From: Roseiflexus sp034432635
GTDB lineage: Bacteria; Chloroflexota; Chloroflexia; Chloroflexales; Roseiflexaceae
Assembly (NCBI GenBank): GCA_034432635.1
Contig: DAOUBK010000082.1
Location: forward strand, 1 to 64,000
DNA: 64,000 nt
Reading direction: 5' to 3'
A program made the translations under genes and the position numbers. This document shows positions 25,991 to 35,033 of the stretch, piece by piece. The notes beneath the pieces are model-generated. The model saw nothing but the letters and a program-made list of their open reading frames with translations, was not told where the DNA came from and ran no database searches. Position 1 is the stretch's first letter, and every line of letters begins with the position of its first letter.

Positions 25991-26539
25991 CTACACACCA
26001 AACCGTCGTGCAGCGTACAGCACTGCCGTTACCGTCATGCTGTCGCGGATGTCGCTGCGCAGCACCAGGTCCAGCACCTTCTCGAATGGCATGGCTTCTA
26101 TTTCGAGAAATTCGGTATCATCGGGCGGCAGACTCGATGGCGTCAGATCGAAGCCAAGAAACAGGTGCGCCGTTTCTTCCACGACACTCTTCGAGGTGTA
26201 ATAACTGCTGATCCATTCGAAACGCCCGGCGCGGTAGCCGATCTCCTCCTGCAATTCGCGCTGTGCGGCTTCTTCCGGTGTTTCTCCCGCGTGCATCCCA
26301 CCGGTCGGCATCTCCCAGCGGTGCCCCTCACGGTAGACGTAACGATACTGTCGGATCATCACGACCCGTCCATCGGGCAGAAACGGGAGCACACCGACGC
26401 ATTGACCGGTGCCCGGTGTGAGGACGCTGTAGATCGTTGTGCGTCCATCGGGCAGTTCTGCAATGTCTTCACGCAACCGCACCCACGCATTGCAGTAGAT
26501 GTCGCGTGAGGCGCGTGTACGCCAGGGTTGGGGCGCCAT
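25991..26539 (-). CDS. NUDIX hydrolase, ADP-ribose pyrophosphatase type
   Basis: 182 residues from ATG 26539, preceded by AAGGAGAACAG. The Nudix box is GGMHAGETPEEAAQRELQEEIG, complete for G-x5-E-x7-REUxEExGU. YRYVYREGHRWEMPTGG upstream of the box is typical of ADP-sugar pyrophosphatases. The likely reaction is ADP-ribose to AMP and ribose 5-phosphate. It ends 13 bases from the convergent amrS gene and is divergent from the amidotransferase gene. Confidence 0.9.
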   Translation of the reverse strand: MAPQPWRTRASRDIYCNAWVRLREDIAELPDGRTTIYSVLTPGTGQCVGVLPFLPDGRVVMIRQYRYVYREGHRWEMPTGGMHAGETPEEAAQRELQEEIGYRAGRFEWISSYYTSKSVVEETAHLFLGFDLTPSSLPPDDTEFLEIEAMPFEKVLDLVLRSDIRDSMTVTAVLYAARRFGV

Positions 26540-26571
26540 CTGTTCTCCTTCCTGTTGCACTGGTACGAACA

Positions 26572-26580
26572 TGGTATAAT
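26572..26580 (+). promoter_or_regulatory. Extended -10 box for the amidotransferase gene
   Basis: TGGTATAAT is a perfect extended -10 box; the leader would be about 45 bases, with AAGGG before ATG 26631. A weak -35 (TGTTGC) lies 16 bases upstream. Confidence 0.65.
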
Positions 26581-26630
26581 GCCGTCCACATTTTGCTGGC
26601 GCCGGAAGCGGCGCTTCAGAAGGGTGAATT

Positions 26631-27377
26631 ATGAGCAGAGTGTGCATCGGTATTACATGTGGAACATTTTACGACCGCGACTGGTGTCCGCCTTCAATCG
26701 GTCATCGCAGGACCTATATAGACGCCGTCGTTGCGGCTGGCGGGGCGCCGTTCCTTCTTCCGTCCATCGATGACGAATCGGCGCTGCGCGCATTATATGA
26801 ACGGATCGATGGTCTGTTACTGGCAGGCGGCGGCGACATCGAGCCGCACCACTATGGCGAAGCGCCGCTTCCTGCGCTTGGCGTCGTCGATGCACTACGC
26901 GACCTCACTGAACTCCCACTGGTGCGCTGGGCGGTCGCCGAGGGGAAACCGGTGCTCGGCATCTGCCGCGGTGCGCAGATGGTCAATGTCGCGCTTGGCG
27001 GCAACCTGTACCAGGATATCCCTTCACAGATCGAAACATCACTCGATCACTCCGACTCGTATGCCCGCCAGAACTGGACCTATCTGGCGCACATGTTGCG
27101 CCTGTCACCCGACTCGCGCCTGCGACGCATTCTTGGCAGCGATGAACTGCCGGTCAACTCGTTGCACCATCAGTCGATCAAAACAGTTGCACCCGGGCTT
27201 GTTGCCGTCGGTTGGGCGCCGGACGGCGTGATCGAAGCCATTGAGGGCACGAATGGACACTTTCTGATCGGCGTCCAGTGCCATCCCGAGGCGCTCCAGG
27301 GCGAAGTCGATCCACGCTGGCGCGCGTTGTTCCGCCGCTTCATCGAAGCATGCGTGCCGTCAAAGATCGCAGCGTAG
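26631..27377 (+). CDS. Class I glutamine amidotransferase-like hydrolase (PuuD-like)
   Basis: 248 residues. The nucleophile Cys lies in LGICRGAQMVNVALGGNLYQDI and the His/Glu of the triad in IGVQCHPEALQ. DGLLLAGGGDIEPHHYGE and SLHHQSIKTVAPGL are characteristic of the gamma-glutamyl-GABA hydrolase group (peptidase C26). It probably splits a gamma-glutamyl amide, perhaps in polyamine or ethanolamine catabolism, but no other puu gene is present. Its 3' end overlaps the convergent GNAT gene by 18 bases. Confidence 0.88.
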   Translation: MSRVCIGITCGTFYDRDWCPPSIGHRRTYIDAVVAAGGAPFLLPSIDDESALRALYERIDGLLLAGGGDIEPHHYGEAPLPALGVVDALRDLTELPLVRWAVAEGKPVLGICRGAQMVNVALGGNLYQDIPSQIETSLDHSDSYARQNWTYLAHMLRLSPDSRLRRILGSDELPVNSLHHQSIKTVAPGLVAVGWAPDGVIEAIEGTNGHFLIGVQCHPEALQGEVDPRWRALFRRFIEACVPSKIAA

Positions 27378-28238
27378 GATGATCTGTCGATCACCGGTGC
27401 GCCGGAACCCGAACCATTCGTAGAGGCGCCGGGCATTGCGGTTGTACGCCTGGGTGTTGAGCGTAAGTCGCTGCGCACCGATGGCGGTAGCATAGGACAC
27501 CACCTCGTACAGTAACCGCGCGCCAATCCCACGATGCTGCCGGTCAGGCAGCACGGCGATCCGCACCAGATGCACCAGACGCCCCTCGTGATGGGTGGTC
27601 ACAAAGGAATAACCGACCACTTCCAGGTTGTCTTCGACGACCAGGAAACGGGGGGTGTCGTGCAACGCTAGGCTGATCTGTACACCGTCTTTGCGCCACT
27701 CGGCGGTGAAGCAGCGCGTATCGACCGCCAGGATCGCCGGTATGTCGCCAACGGTCGCTGCGCGTACCCGCACTGCCGGGTTGCCCTGTGTCGGGATGTT
27801 CATGCGCACTTTTTCGTAGACGATGACGTCGGTATCGTGGACATAACCGGCGTTGCGTAGCGCCGCCATCGCCCACGAGTCGCCCGGATCGGCACACGCG
27901 ACATAGATGTGCGCAACTCCTCTGGCGCGCAGTGTTTCGTGGAATGGCGGCAGCAATGCCTCGATGGCGCGCCGAGTCGATAACCCGCTGCTCAATGCCA
28001 GCAGCCGGAGCCACGCAATCGCCTCGTGGGGCCAGTCAGAAAGGATGATGCCGCGTGGTCTGTCGCCAGCAAGCAGCAACAGCGCCGGCGCCCCGGCGAG
28101 CAACCCCATCGCTTCATCGATATTGACGTTCATCAACCAGCGATCAGCCTGATCGATCAGACCCAACGCAACCTCCAGGTCGTCGAGCAACACCAGGCGC
28201 GTGGTCAGCAACTCGGAGGAAGGTGATGAGTGCAACAC
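27360..28238 (-). CDS. GNAT-family N-acetyltransferase (two tandem domains)
   Basis: 292 residues. The C-terminal half (about 150-292) is a complete GNAT domain with the acetyl-CoA loop VLPDRQHRGIGARLLYEVV and LNTQAYNRNARRLYEWFGFR. The N-terminal half shows GNAT-like order (IYVACADPGDSWAMAALRNAGY) but lacks a clear acetyl-CoA loop and is probably degenerate. The start is GTG 28238; TTG 28235 is possible, and no strong ribosome-binding site is seen. The acceptor is unknown. Confidence 0.85.
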   Translation of the reverse strand: MLHSSPSSELLTTRLVLLDDLEVALGLIDQADRWLMNVNIDEAMGLLAGAPALLLLAGDRPRGIILSDWPHEAIAWLRLLALSSGLSTRRAIEALLPPFHETLRARGVAHIYVACADPGDSWAMAALRNAGYVHDTDVIVYEKVRMNIPTQGNPAVRVRAATVGDIPAILAVDTRCFTAEWRKDGVQISLALHDTPRFLVVEDNLEVVGYSFVTTHHEGRLVHLVRIAVLPDRQHRGIGARLLYEVVSYATAIGAQRLTLNTQAYNRNARRLYEWFGFRRTGDRQIILRCDL

Positions 28239-28247
28239 GGCTCGTTC

Positions 28248-29897
28248 TCAGTGCGATCCGTTCCGCCGGTACGCCACCTGTCCATCGATCACTGTCATAT
28301 CCACCTGGATCTCTTTGATCTCCTGTGGTGGACAGGTGAAATAATCACGGTCGAGCACAGCCATGTCTGCCAGAAAACCGGGTGATAATCGCCCTTTGAT
28401 ATGCTCTTCGCGGGTCAACCAGGCGCCGGCTGCGGTGCAGGCATAGAGGGCTTCTTCGCGGGTGATCGCCTCTTGTGGCGCGATGAGTGTTCCCTTCCAG
28501 GTTTTGCGCGTTACCAGGCTATAGAGGCTGATCATTGGATTGTAGTGCACGGTGCTGGGAATATCGCTGGTTGCGATGACCGGAATGCCGCGATCGAGAT
28601 AGGTTCGCACCGGTTTGTACTGATGCGCCAGACACTCACCCACATCGCGGAAGAGATCATCACCTTCATAGTAGATAAAGGTGGGTTGCACGACAGCAGC
28701 GATCTGATGTGCTGCCATATGCTGCAGGCTTTCTTCGGTGGCAAAGTAGGCATGGATCAGATTGTGTCGGTGATCCTTGCGCGGCGAGGCTTCGATAACT
28801 CCGGCAAAGGCACGCGCCGCCTCGTGATGCGCCCGGTCGCCGATGGCGTGAATGCCGATATCCCAGCCCAACGCGTGACCGCGGGCAAAGAATTCACGCA
28901 GGTCCTCCGGGTCGAGCCGGTTGTAATCGTAGACCTTATCCTCACCGACGAACGGCTGGAACATCCAGGCAGTGCGGCTCGTCGTGCCGCCGTCAATCGC
29001 CATCTTCAGCCCGCCCAGACTGAGCCAGCGATCCCCCAGACCACTGTACACGCCCAGTTCGGCAGCGCGCGCTTCGAGTTGCTCGCGGGTCTCGTCTTCG
29101 CGGAAGCCGTGCCAGGAGGGCATCAGGTTGACCCGTACCGGCATTCGTCCGGCACGGCGCGCATCCAGATATGCGCGCATTTCCCAGGGTTGCAACCCCG
29201 GATCGAGGATACTGGTGATACCAACCGCGAGGTACGCACGACCGGCAGCCTCGAGCGCCGCGACCGCCTGTTCAGGAGTCGGTCGGGCAATCAGGCGCCG
29301 GCAGAAGAGTTTGGCAGATGCTCGCAGAATGCCATTTGGAGAACCATCGGCAAAGCGCTCGATCTTACCGCCCTGTGGGTCGGGGGTCGTCGCGTGGACA
29401 CCTGCCAGTTCGAGCGCCCGGCTATTCACAACATCCATATTGAAAAAACGCTTCAACAGCACCGGATGATCGGTCGTTGCCGCGTCGAGATCGAGACGGT
29501 TGGGCAAACGTCCTTCCGTGAAGAGCGACTCGTTCCATCCTTCGCCAATGATCCATTCGCCGCGTGGCGTTTGTGCTGCCTGATCGCGCACCATTGCGAC
29601 CATCTCTGCAATCGAGGTGCAATGCTCGAGTTGCAGGCGGGTGAACTTGATCCCCAGTTCGAGCATATGGTTATGAGCGTCGTTGAAACCGGGGACAACC
29701 GTGCGACCGCCGAGATCGACCTGTTCGGTGCGCGGACTGGCAAGCGCCCGAACATCGGCGTCGGCGCCAATTGCGACGACCTGCCCATCCTTGCAGGCGA
29801 TGGCGGAACAACGCGGCAACTCAGAATCGAACGTCGTGATCACACCATTGAACAGGATCAGATCGGGCGCAAGATCGCGGGCACGCAGCGTGGGCAT
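28248..29897 (-). CDS. Metal-dependent amidohydrolase (YtcJ-like)
   Basis: 549 residues from ATG 29897, with GGAGG 7 bases upstream; the frame stays open another 53 codons. The metal-binding HxH is in VVPGFNDAHNHMLELG, further ligands are in GIHAIGDRAHHEAARAF and HNLIHAYF, and the C-terminus has GRLSPGFLADMAVLDRDYF. This order is the amidohydrolase family 3 (YtcJ/exoenzyme regulatory AepA) type. The substrate is unknown. The start of the GNAT gene is 9 bases downstream, so they are likely cotranscribed. Confidence 0.9.
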   Translation of the reverse strand: MPTLRARDLAPDLILFNGVITTFDSELPRCSAIACKDGQVVAIGADADVRALASPRTEQVDLGGRTVVPGFNDAHNHMLELGIKFTRLQLEHCTSIAEMVAMVRDQAAQTPRGEWIIGEGWNESLFTEGRLPNRLDLDAATTDHPVLLKRFFNMDVVNSRALELAGVHATTPDPQGGKIERFADGSPNGILRASAKLFCRRLIARPTPEQAVAALEAAGRAYLAVGITSILDPGLQPWEMRAYLDARRAGRMPVRVNLMPSWHGFREDETREQLEARAAELGVYSGLGDRWLSLGGLKMAIDGGTTSRTAWMFQPFVGEDKVYDYNRLDPEDLREFFARGHALGWDIGIHAIGDRAHHEAARAFAGVIEASPRKDHRHNLIHAYFATEESLQHMAAHQIAAVVQPTFIYYEGDDLFRDVGECLAHQYKPVRTYLDRGIPVIATSDIPSTVHYNPMISLYSLVTRKTWKGTLIAPQEAITREEALYACTAAGAWLTREEHIKGRLSPGFLADMAVLDRDYFTCPPQEIKEIQVDMTVIDGQVAYRRNGSH

Positions 29898-30086
29898 TGT
29901 TAGCCTCCAGAATGTGCGCTGACGGTTGTGCAGGTTCGAGCCTGCGGAGCATGAGAGTACCTCACCGGCCACCTGTGCGGCAGGGAAGACACCACCCGTA
30001 GCCGGGTTGTGGCGCATATCGGCAGCATCTGTCCGGCGCAGGTCGACGCCGGGCATTATACCACAGGCGTCGTGCCAGAAGCAGTA

Positions 30087-30095
30087 TGGTATAAT
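30087..30095 (+). promoter_or_regulatory. Extended -10 box for ruvB
   Basis: TGGTATAAT, a perfect extended -10; transcription would start near 30102, giving a 20-base leader with GGAGGA before ATG 30122. Confidence 0.65.
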
Positions 30096-30121
30096 GACCG
30101 CACAGGTGTGCGGAGGAGTCT

Positions 30122-31165
30122 ATGAGCGGAGAACGGGTCGTCACGCCGAGGGCCGGCGAGGAAGATCAGCAGATCGAAAAGAGTCTACGACCGCGTCGTC
30201 TCGCCGAGTTCATTGGGCAGGAAAAGGTGGTCGAGCAGTTGCGCATTGCCATCGTTGCTGCGAAAGGGCGTGGCGAGCCGCTGGATCACACCCTGCTGTA
30301 CGGACCGCCCGGTCTCGGAAAGACGAGTCTGGCAGGTGTGCTCGCTGCTGAGATGGGAGTCAATATCAAGTTGACGTCCGGTCCGGCCATCGAGCGCGCC
30401 GGCGACCTTGCCGCACTGCTGACCAACCTGCAGAAGGACGATATTCTCTTCATCGATGAGATTCATCGCCTGAACCGGGCTATCGAAGAAGTGCTCTACC
30501 CGGCAATGGAAGACTTTGCACTCGATATTATGGTCGGAAAGGGTCCGGGAGCGCGCAGTTTGCGTCTGAAACTGCCGCGGTTCACGGTGATCGGTGCTAC
30601 GACCCGTCTGGCATTGCTGACATCACCGCTGCGCGATCGGTTTGGTTCGGTGCACCGCCTTGAATTTTACTCGATCGATGCGCTTTACCAGATTGTGATG
30701 CGCTCGGCGCGTATTCTAGGGGTTGATTGCACGCCGGAAGGGGCGCGCGAGATCGCCGCCCGGGCCCGCGGAACACCCCGTATTGTCAATCGCCTGTTAC
30801 GCCGGGTTCGCGATTATGCCCAGGTGGTCGGCAATGGCGTCATTACACTGGAGACAGCACGCGACGCACTGGCGAAACTGGAGGTCGATCACCTGGGTCT
30901 CGACGAAAATGACCGACGCCTGCTGCACGCGATTATCGAGTTGTTCAACGGGGGACCGGTCGGGCTTTCGACGCTGGCGGCATCGCTTGCCGAAGAGGTC
31001 GATGCGATCGAAGACGTGTACGAACCGTTTTTGCTGCAACTAGGCTTTCTGCAACGCACGCCGCGCGGTCGAATCGCTACGCGGCGCGCGTATGAACACC
31101 TGGGCATTCCCTACCTCGAACGCACCACCGATGACAGTGCGGAGCAGGGGCGGTTGTGGTCGTGA
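30122..31165 (+). CDS. ruvB: Holliday junction branch migration ATPase RuvB
   Basis: 347 residues, complete. Family blocks: LRPRRLAEFIGQEKVVEQL, Walker A LLYGPPGLGKTSLAGVLA, Walker B ILFIDEIHRLNRAIEEVLYP, sensor TVIGATTRLALLTSPLRDRFG, and the C-terminal winged helix TPRGRIATRRAYEHLG. It is the hexameric motor that works with RuvA (and RuvC) at Holliday junctions; neither partner gene is adjacent. Its stop is directly next to the msrB stop (convergent, no gap). Confidence 0.97.
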   Translation: MSGERVVTPRAGEEDQQIEKSLRPRRLAEFIGQEKVVEQLRIAIVAAKGRGEPLDHTLLYGPPGLGKTSLAGVLAAEMGVNIKLTSGPAIERAGDLAALLTNLQKDDILFIDEIHRLNRAIEEVLYPAMEDFALDIMVGKGPGARSLRLKLPRFTVIGATTRLALLTSPLRDRFGSVHRLEFYSIDALYQIVMRSARILGVDCTPEGAREIAARARGTPRIVNRLLRRVRDYAQVVGNGVITLETARDALAKLEVDHLGLDENDRRLLHAIIELFNGGPVGLSTLAASLAEEVDAIEDVYEPFLLQLGFLQRTPRGRIATRRAYEHLGIPYLERTTDDSAEQGRLWS

Positions 31166-31642
31166 CTAGCGCTTCGACTCGCGTTCTTTACCCAGTACGC
31201 CTTCAAACAACGGCAGGTATTCACCGTACCCTTCCTCTTCCAGTTTTTCGACTGGAATGAAGCGCAGCGCAGCCGAGTTGATGCAGTAGCGCAACCCCGT
31301 GGGCGCGGGACCATCGTCGAACACATGGCCAAGATGCGAGTCGCCGTGCTTCGAACGCACCTCGGTGCGCACCATCCAGAGTTTGCGGTCCTCGCGCGTC
31401 ACGATATTGTCCGGATCGAGCGGCTTCGTAAAACTGGGCCATCCGGTTCCCGAGTCGTACTTGTCAAGCGAACTGAAGAGCGGTTCGCCCGACACAACAT
31501 CGATGTAAATGCCGTGCGCTTTATTGTTCCAGTAAGCATTCCGGAATGGCGGCTCGGTTCCTTCATGCTGCGTCACTTCGTACTGCTCAGGCGTCAGGCG
31601 CTTGCGCAGTTCTTCGTCCGATGGTTTCGTGTATTGCTTCAT
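31166..31642 (-). CDS. msrB: Peptide-methionine (R)-S-oxide reductase
   Basis: Repairs methionine R-sulfoxide in proteins. 158 residues from ATG 31642 (AGGAGG upstream), beginning MKQYTKPSDEELRKRLTPEQ. Family blocks are TQHEGTEPPFRNAYWNN, GEPLFSSLDKYDSGTGWPSF, SKHGDSHLGHVFDDGPAPTG and the active-site LRYCINSAALRFIP. The paired CxxC zinc motifs of many MsrB proteins are absent, so this is the zinc-free type. No msrA is fused or adjacent. Confidence 0.96.
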   Translation of the reverse strand: MKQYTKPSDEELRKRLTPEQYEVTQHEGTEPPFRNAYWNNKAHGIYIDVVSGEPLFSSLDKYDSGTGWPSFTKPLDPDNIVTREDRKLWMVRTEVRSKHGDSHLGHVFDDGPAPTGLRYCINSAALRFIPVEKLEEEGYGEYLPLFEGVLGKERESKR

Positions 31643-31797
31643 AGGTTGCTCCCTCCTGATCACGGCTATTCTCCGTCAGTGTACCATGTCTTCGCATCCG
31701 ACGGCGAAACGGATGCACCCCGACAGGTCGGGCGCTTGCACGTATGCTCTCCTTCTGGTACACTGCGCAGAACTTGCTCGATGGGCAGGCATAAGGC

Positions 31798-32655
31798 ATG
31801 GAGCAAACCGAATACGAGGTGATGGCGGTAGTCGAAAGCCGCCACTGGTGGTACGGCGGCATGCGCGCCATTGCGGCGGCGTTGCTCGACGAGGTGTATG
31901 CCGGACGACGCGATCTGCGCATCCTTGATGCCGGTTGCGGCACCGGCGGAAATGTGGTCTTCCTTCGTCGTTACGGGTCGGTCGCTGCGGTCGATCTGGC
32001 GCCGGAAGCGTCGCTCTTCGGAGGTGAACGATTACGCGGTGCGCTGACGCAGGCAACTGTGCTAGCGTTGCCATTCGTCGATACATGCTTCGACCTGGTA
32101 ACATCCTTCGAGGTGCTGTACCACCGTGGCGTTCCCGACGAAGCAACGGCGTTGCGCGAAACGTGGCGTGTGCTTCGACCCGGCGGGCGTCTTCTCCTGC
32201 GATTGCCTGCGTTCGAGTGGTTGCGTGGCAGGCATGATCGCGCCGTCCACGGTCGGCGGCGCTATACGATCGATGACGTCCAGACATTGCTGCAGAGCCA
32301 GGGGTTTGTCATTGAACGTATTTCTTATGTCAATACACTCCTGTTGCCATTTCCACTTATCCAGCGGCTCATCGAGCGTCTGCTGCCTGACGCTGCTGAT
32401 GATGGATCAGACCTTCAACTGCCGCCAGCGTTGCTGAACGAAGTGTTACGCTGGCCCCTTGCCGCCGAGGCTGCCTGGATTGCCCGCGGTGGTTCGTTTC
32501 CGGTGGGTCTTTCCGTCATTTGCCGTGCGCGGAAGGATCAGGCAGCGGTTGACCGGGCTGAAATGACCCTGCAGAGCATAAGAGGGGGCAACAGGTTCGC
32601 TTCTTTGCCCCCAACTGGCTTAGATTACGCATGGGATGCGCACGCTCCACAATGA
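31798..32655 (+). CDS. Class I SAM-dependent methyltransferase
   Basis: 285 residues. The SAM-binding motif I is LRILDAGCGTGGNVVFLRRYG, followed by VAAVDLAPEA, and the Methyltransf_11 continuation is DLVTSFEVLYHR, LRETWRVLRPGGRLLLRLPAFEWL. The C-terminal 90 residues (FPLIQRLIERLLPD ...) are not typical of the core. An extended -10, TGGTACACT, lies about 45 bases upstream. The next gene is also a methyltransferase. The substrate is unknown; lipid, quinone or glycan targets are all possible. Confidence 0.85.
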   Translation: MEQTEYEVMAVVESRHWWYGGMRAIAAALLDEVYAGRRDLRILDAGCGTGGNVVFLRRYGSVAAVDLAPEASLFGGERLRGALTQATVLALPFVDTCFDLVTSFEVLYHRGVPDEATALRETWRVLRPGGRLLLRLPAFEWLRGRHDRAVHGRRRYTIDDVQTLLQSQGFVIERISYVNTLLLPFPLIQRLIERLLPDAADDGSDLQLPPALLNEVLRWPLAAEAAWIARGGSFPVGLSVICRARKDQAAVDRAEMTLQSIRGGNRFASLPPTGLDYAWDAHAPQ

Positions 32656-32665
32656 CGGTGACGAG

Positions 32666-33331
32666 ATGTTTCAGACACCGCTCAACAGAATCTCCGCCCA
32701 TCCTGGACTCTGGGGCTTTCTGCGACGTATTGTCGAAGACGGGTTCGATGCCGAGAAAGACGTAATCCGGCGCGAACTCGATCCCTGGCATGATCGCGGG
32801 AAGCGGCAATTTCTCGATTTTGGCTGCGGCACGGGCGAATTTTCGATCTGTTTTCCGCCCGAATCGTATACCGGCGTCGATATTGCCCGGCATTACATCC
32901 ACTACGCAGCTCACCGTCGCCCCGGACGCTACGCGGTCATGAGCGGCGCGGGGCTTGGCTTTGCTTCCGGCAGTTTTGATGGCGCTCTTGTTCTGGGCGT
33001 GTTCCACCATCTGCCCGATGATCTGGTGCGCACCACGCTCGCAGACCTGCACCGCGTGCTGCGTCCCGGCGCTGCGCTGCTTGTGATGGAAGACATTCCT
33101 TCGCCACGCCCGTGGAATGTGCTGGGTCACCTGATGCACTGGCTCGACCGTGGCGATTATATTCGTCAGGACGACGCCTATCGCGCATTGATGCAACCAT
33201 ACTTCGCGCTGCGTCGCAGTTATCATATCAAGAGCGGTATCTGCGACCTGGCGGTGTATGTGTTAGACCGTCTCGATCAATCGGAAGCCATCGAGTCGGA
33301 AGCGCCGGTGTTCCGTTGCGTCGGGGAGTAG
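32666..33331 (+). CDS. Class I SAM-dependent methyltransferase
   Basis: 221 residues from ATG 32666; an upstream in-frame start at 32636 would overlap the preceding gene. Motif I is FLDFGCGTGEFSICFPPE, then YTGVDIARHYIHYA, FDGALVLGVFHHL and DLHRVLRPGAALLVMEDIP. It follows the first methyltransferase by 10 bases and precedes the TVP38 gene by 3 bases, forming a tight three-gene unit. The pairing with a membrane protein hints at a lipid or carotenoid-type substrate, which is inference only. Confidence 0.82.
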   Translation: MFQTPLNRISAHPGLWGFLRRIVEDGFDAEKDVIRRELDPWHDRGKRQFLDFGCGTGEFSICFPPESYTGVDIARHYIHYAAHRRPGRYAVMSGAGLGFASGSFDGALVLGVFHHLPDDLVRTTLADLHRVLRPGAALLVMEDIPSPRPWNVLGHLMHWLDRGDYIRQDDAYRALMQPYFALRRSYHIKSGICDLAVYVLDRLDQSEAIESEAPVFRCVGE

Positions 33332-33334
33332 ATC

Positions 33335-34012
33335 GTGGAACGGTTTCCGGCTCATCGACTGCCTCGCCTGGGCGTGCGCCGTCTGATCGCTGTTGTGCTG
33401 GCAATCCTGCTTGCCGGCGCCGTTTTCTGGCTTTTCCACACCTCTGGCGAACTGCTGAACCCTGCCATCATCCGAACCATGGTCACCACGCTTGGTCCAT
33501 TCGGTCCGCTGGCGCTGATCGGTGCGCTGGCGCTGTTGCTGGTCGCACCGGTCGCACCGGCGGCAGTGTTGCAGATCGGTGCAGGACTGGCGTTCGGTCC
33601 ACTGTTCGGTTTCCTGTACACGTTGATCGCCGACGCGATTGGGGCGAGTATCGGATTCTGGCTCGCCAGGCGGTGGGGACGCGCACTGCTTGATCCACGC
33701 CTGTCGCCGGAGATGCGCACGCAGGTCGAACGGCTGGCACGGCGCGTGACCTGGCACAGTGTGATGCTCTTGCGTCTGCTGCCAGGTCCGGCGTATCCGC
33801 TGGTGTCGTTCGCTGCCGGTTACTCGCAACTGGGGTTTAGCGCATACATACTGGCGTCGCTCGCCGGGGTAGCACCAGCGCTTGCACTGCTCGCATTTGC
33901 CGGCGACGTGGTGACACACTCACCTCTTCTGGCGTTTGGGCTGGTTGCGCTGCTGGTCGGTTCGCTGGTGTTTGTCGGGCGTTGGAGGAACCGGCGCGCG
34001 CCTCCCGTGTAA
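33335..34012 (+). CDS. TVP38/TMEM64 (DedA-like) membrane protein
   Basis: 225 residues with about six membrane helices. The family block is APVAPAAVLQIGAGLAFGPL, followed by LIADAIGASIGFWLARRWGR and RLLPGPAYPLVSFAAGYSQL. Members of the family are now regarded as lipid scramblases or transporters. GTG 33335 is the only start compatible with the upstream stop. The last 93 bases overlap the 3' end of the minus-strand gene. Confidence 0.87.
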   Translation: MERFPAHRLPRLGVRRLIAVVLAILLAGAVFWLFHTSGELLNPAIIRTMVTTLGPFGPLALIGALALLLVAPVAPAAVLQIGAGLAFGPLFGFLYTLIADAIGASIGFWLARRWGRALLDPRLSPEMRTQVERLARRVTWHSVMLLRLLPGPAYPLVSFAAGYSQLGFSAYILASLAGVAPALALLAFAGDVVTHSPLLAFGLVALLVGSLVFVGRWRNRRAPPV

Positions 34013-35002
34013 CCAGAGGATCAACGCCAGCAACCATCCCATCCAGGCAAGTACAGTTTTGCCGTAGCGCGCAACGAACAACCCCGTCAGGATCACGGTT
34101 CGCGCTGTCAGCATCACCAGGTAGGGCGCCGGCGCAACCCGCACGGTTTCGTTCCAATCGAGACGGGCGATCCGTTCCAGATAACCAGCGGTAATACACT
34201 GTTCGAGTGTTGCAATATACACGATATCGGTGCAGGCAGCCGCCAGGAGCAGGTCACGCCGCAGATCGTCCCACTTCAGGATCGTACCGTCGCTGCCCGA
34301 ACTTCCGACGGCGAGTGCATCGGCAGATGGACCATAGACCGCGATCAACGCACTGCCAAACCACGCTGGCGCCGTTTCGCTCAGACACATCAGTACTTCA
34401 ATATCGGCAGGAAGATCAACAATGTCGAGTGCGCGCTGCAGGAGGGTCGTGCCAACCCGGCGATCATCGGCGATGAGGGGAATCTGGTAGGCATGCACCT
34501 CGTAGCCGTCACGTCGTGCTACTGCCATCAATTCGAGATATGCTGCACGCGCCGCCGGAAAAAGTGCATTATCGCGCGCCAGCCAGATCCGCCGTGCAAT
34601 CTCGCGCGCACCGCTCCAGCCGACGAACAGTGTATCACTCAGCGGCGGCTCCATATCAAAGCCGACGGCAGCAAAAAGCACGTTGTTCGCACGTGCCCAG
34701 GCATGGAACGCCTGATACGCTGCCGCAGCACGTGGGTAATTCTGGAGATTGAACGCCAGACCTTCGTCGGCAGGTAATGTCAACCAGGCAACGACCGGAA
34801 TACCATGCGCATTGAGCAGGCGCGCCGCAGTTGCATGGGCATCATCGAGAACGGGCAACGCCAGGGCAATGCCGTAGTTCTGTGTGGCAAGCAGGTGCAG
34901 CACCTCTGCGCGATCAAGGAACCGCAGCAATTCAGCACCGCCCGATTCGCAAAAGAAAAAAAGTTGCGGCTCTGCGTGGAGCTTCGTGATTGTCGCATTC
35001 AT
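33920..35002 (-). CDS. Hypothetical membrane-anchored protein, possible TIM-barrel fold
   Basis: 360 residues. Residues 1-280 look soluble with alternating beta-alpha pattern (YGIALALPVLDDAHATAARL, GIPVVAWLTLP, NVLFAAVGFDMEPP, YEVHAYQIPLIADDRR). This resembles a glycosidase-like barrel, with FDMEPP as a possible acidic active-site strand. Two hydrophobic helices (TARTVILTGLFVARY and MGWLLALILWLHG) near 300-335 would anchor it, followed by a basic tail encoded opposite the TVP38 gene. There is no signal peptide, so the soluble part is probably cytoplasmic. I do not recognise a named family. Confidence 0.65.
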   Translation of the reverse strand: MNATITKLHAEPQLFFFCESGGAELLRFLDRAEVLHLLATQNYGIALALPVLDDAHATAARLLNAHGIPVVAWLTLPADEGLAFNLQNYPRAAAAYQAFHAWARANNVLFAAVGFDMEPPLSDTLFVGWSGAREIARRIWLARDNALFPAARAAYLELMAVARRDGYEVHAYQIPLIADDRRVGTTLLQRALDIVDLPADIEVLMCLSETAPAWFGSALIAVYGPSADALAVGSSGSDGTILKWDDLRRDLLLAAACTDIVYIATLEQCITAGYLERIARLDWNETVRVAPAPYLVMLTARTVILTGLFVARYGKTVLAWMGWLLALILWLHGRRAPVPPTPDKHQRTDQQRNQPKRQKR

Positions 35003-35011
35003 AGTCGCACC

Positions 35012-35020
35012 ATTGTAGCA
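35012..35020 (-). promoter_or_regulatory. Extended -10 box for the barrel-like protein
   Basis: The minus strand reads TGCTACAAT. With a start 6-7 bases downstream the mRNA begins only about 3 bases before ATG 35002, so the transcript would be almost leaderless. Confidence 0.5.
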
Positions 35021-35033
35021 TGAGCGGAAAAAC

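Noticed and set aside
28401..29903. A 500-codon plus-strand ORF opposite the amidohydrolase.
   Set aside because: Shadow ORF arising from GC-rich codon bias; the minus strand has all metal-binding motifs.
29920..29950. GCAGG-TTCGAG-CCTGC resembles a tRNA T-arm.
   Set aside because: The loop has six bases instead of seven, and no acceptor, D or anticodon arms surround it.
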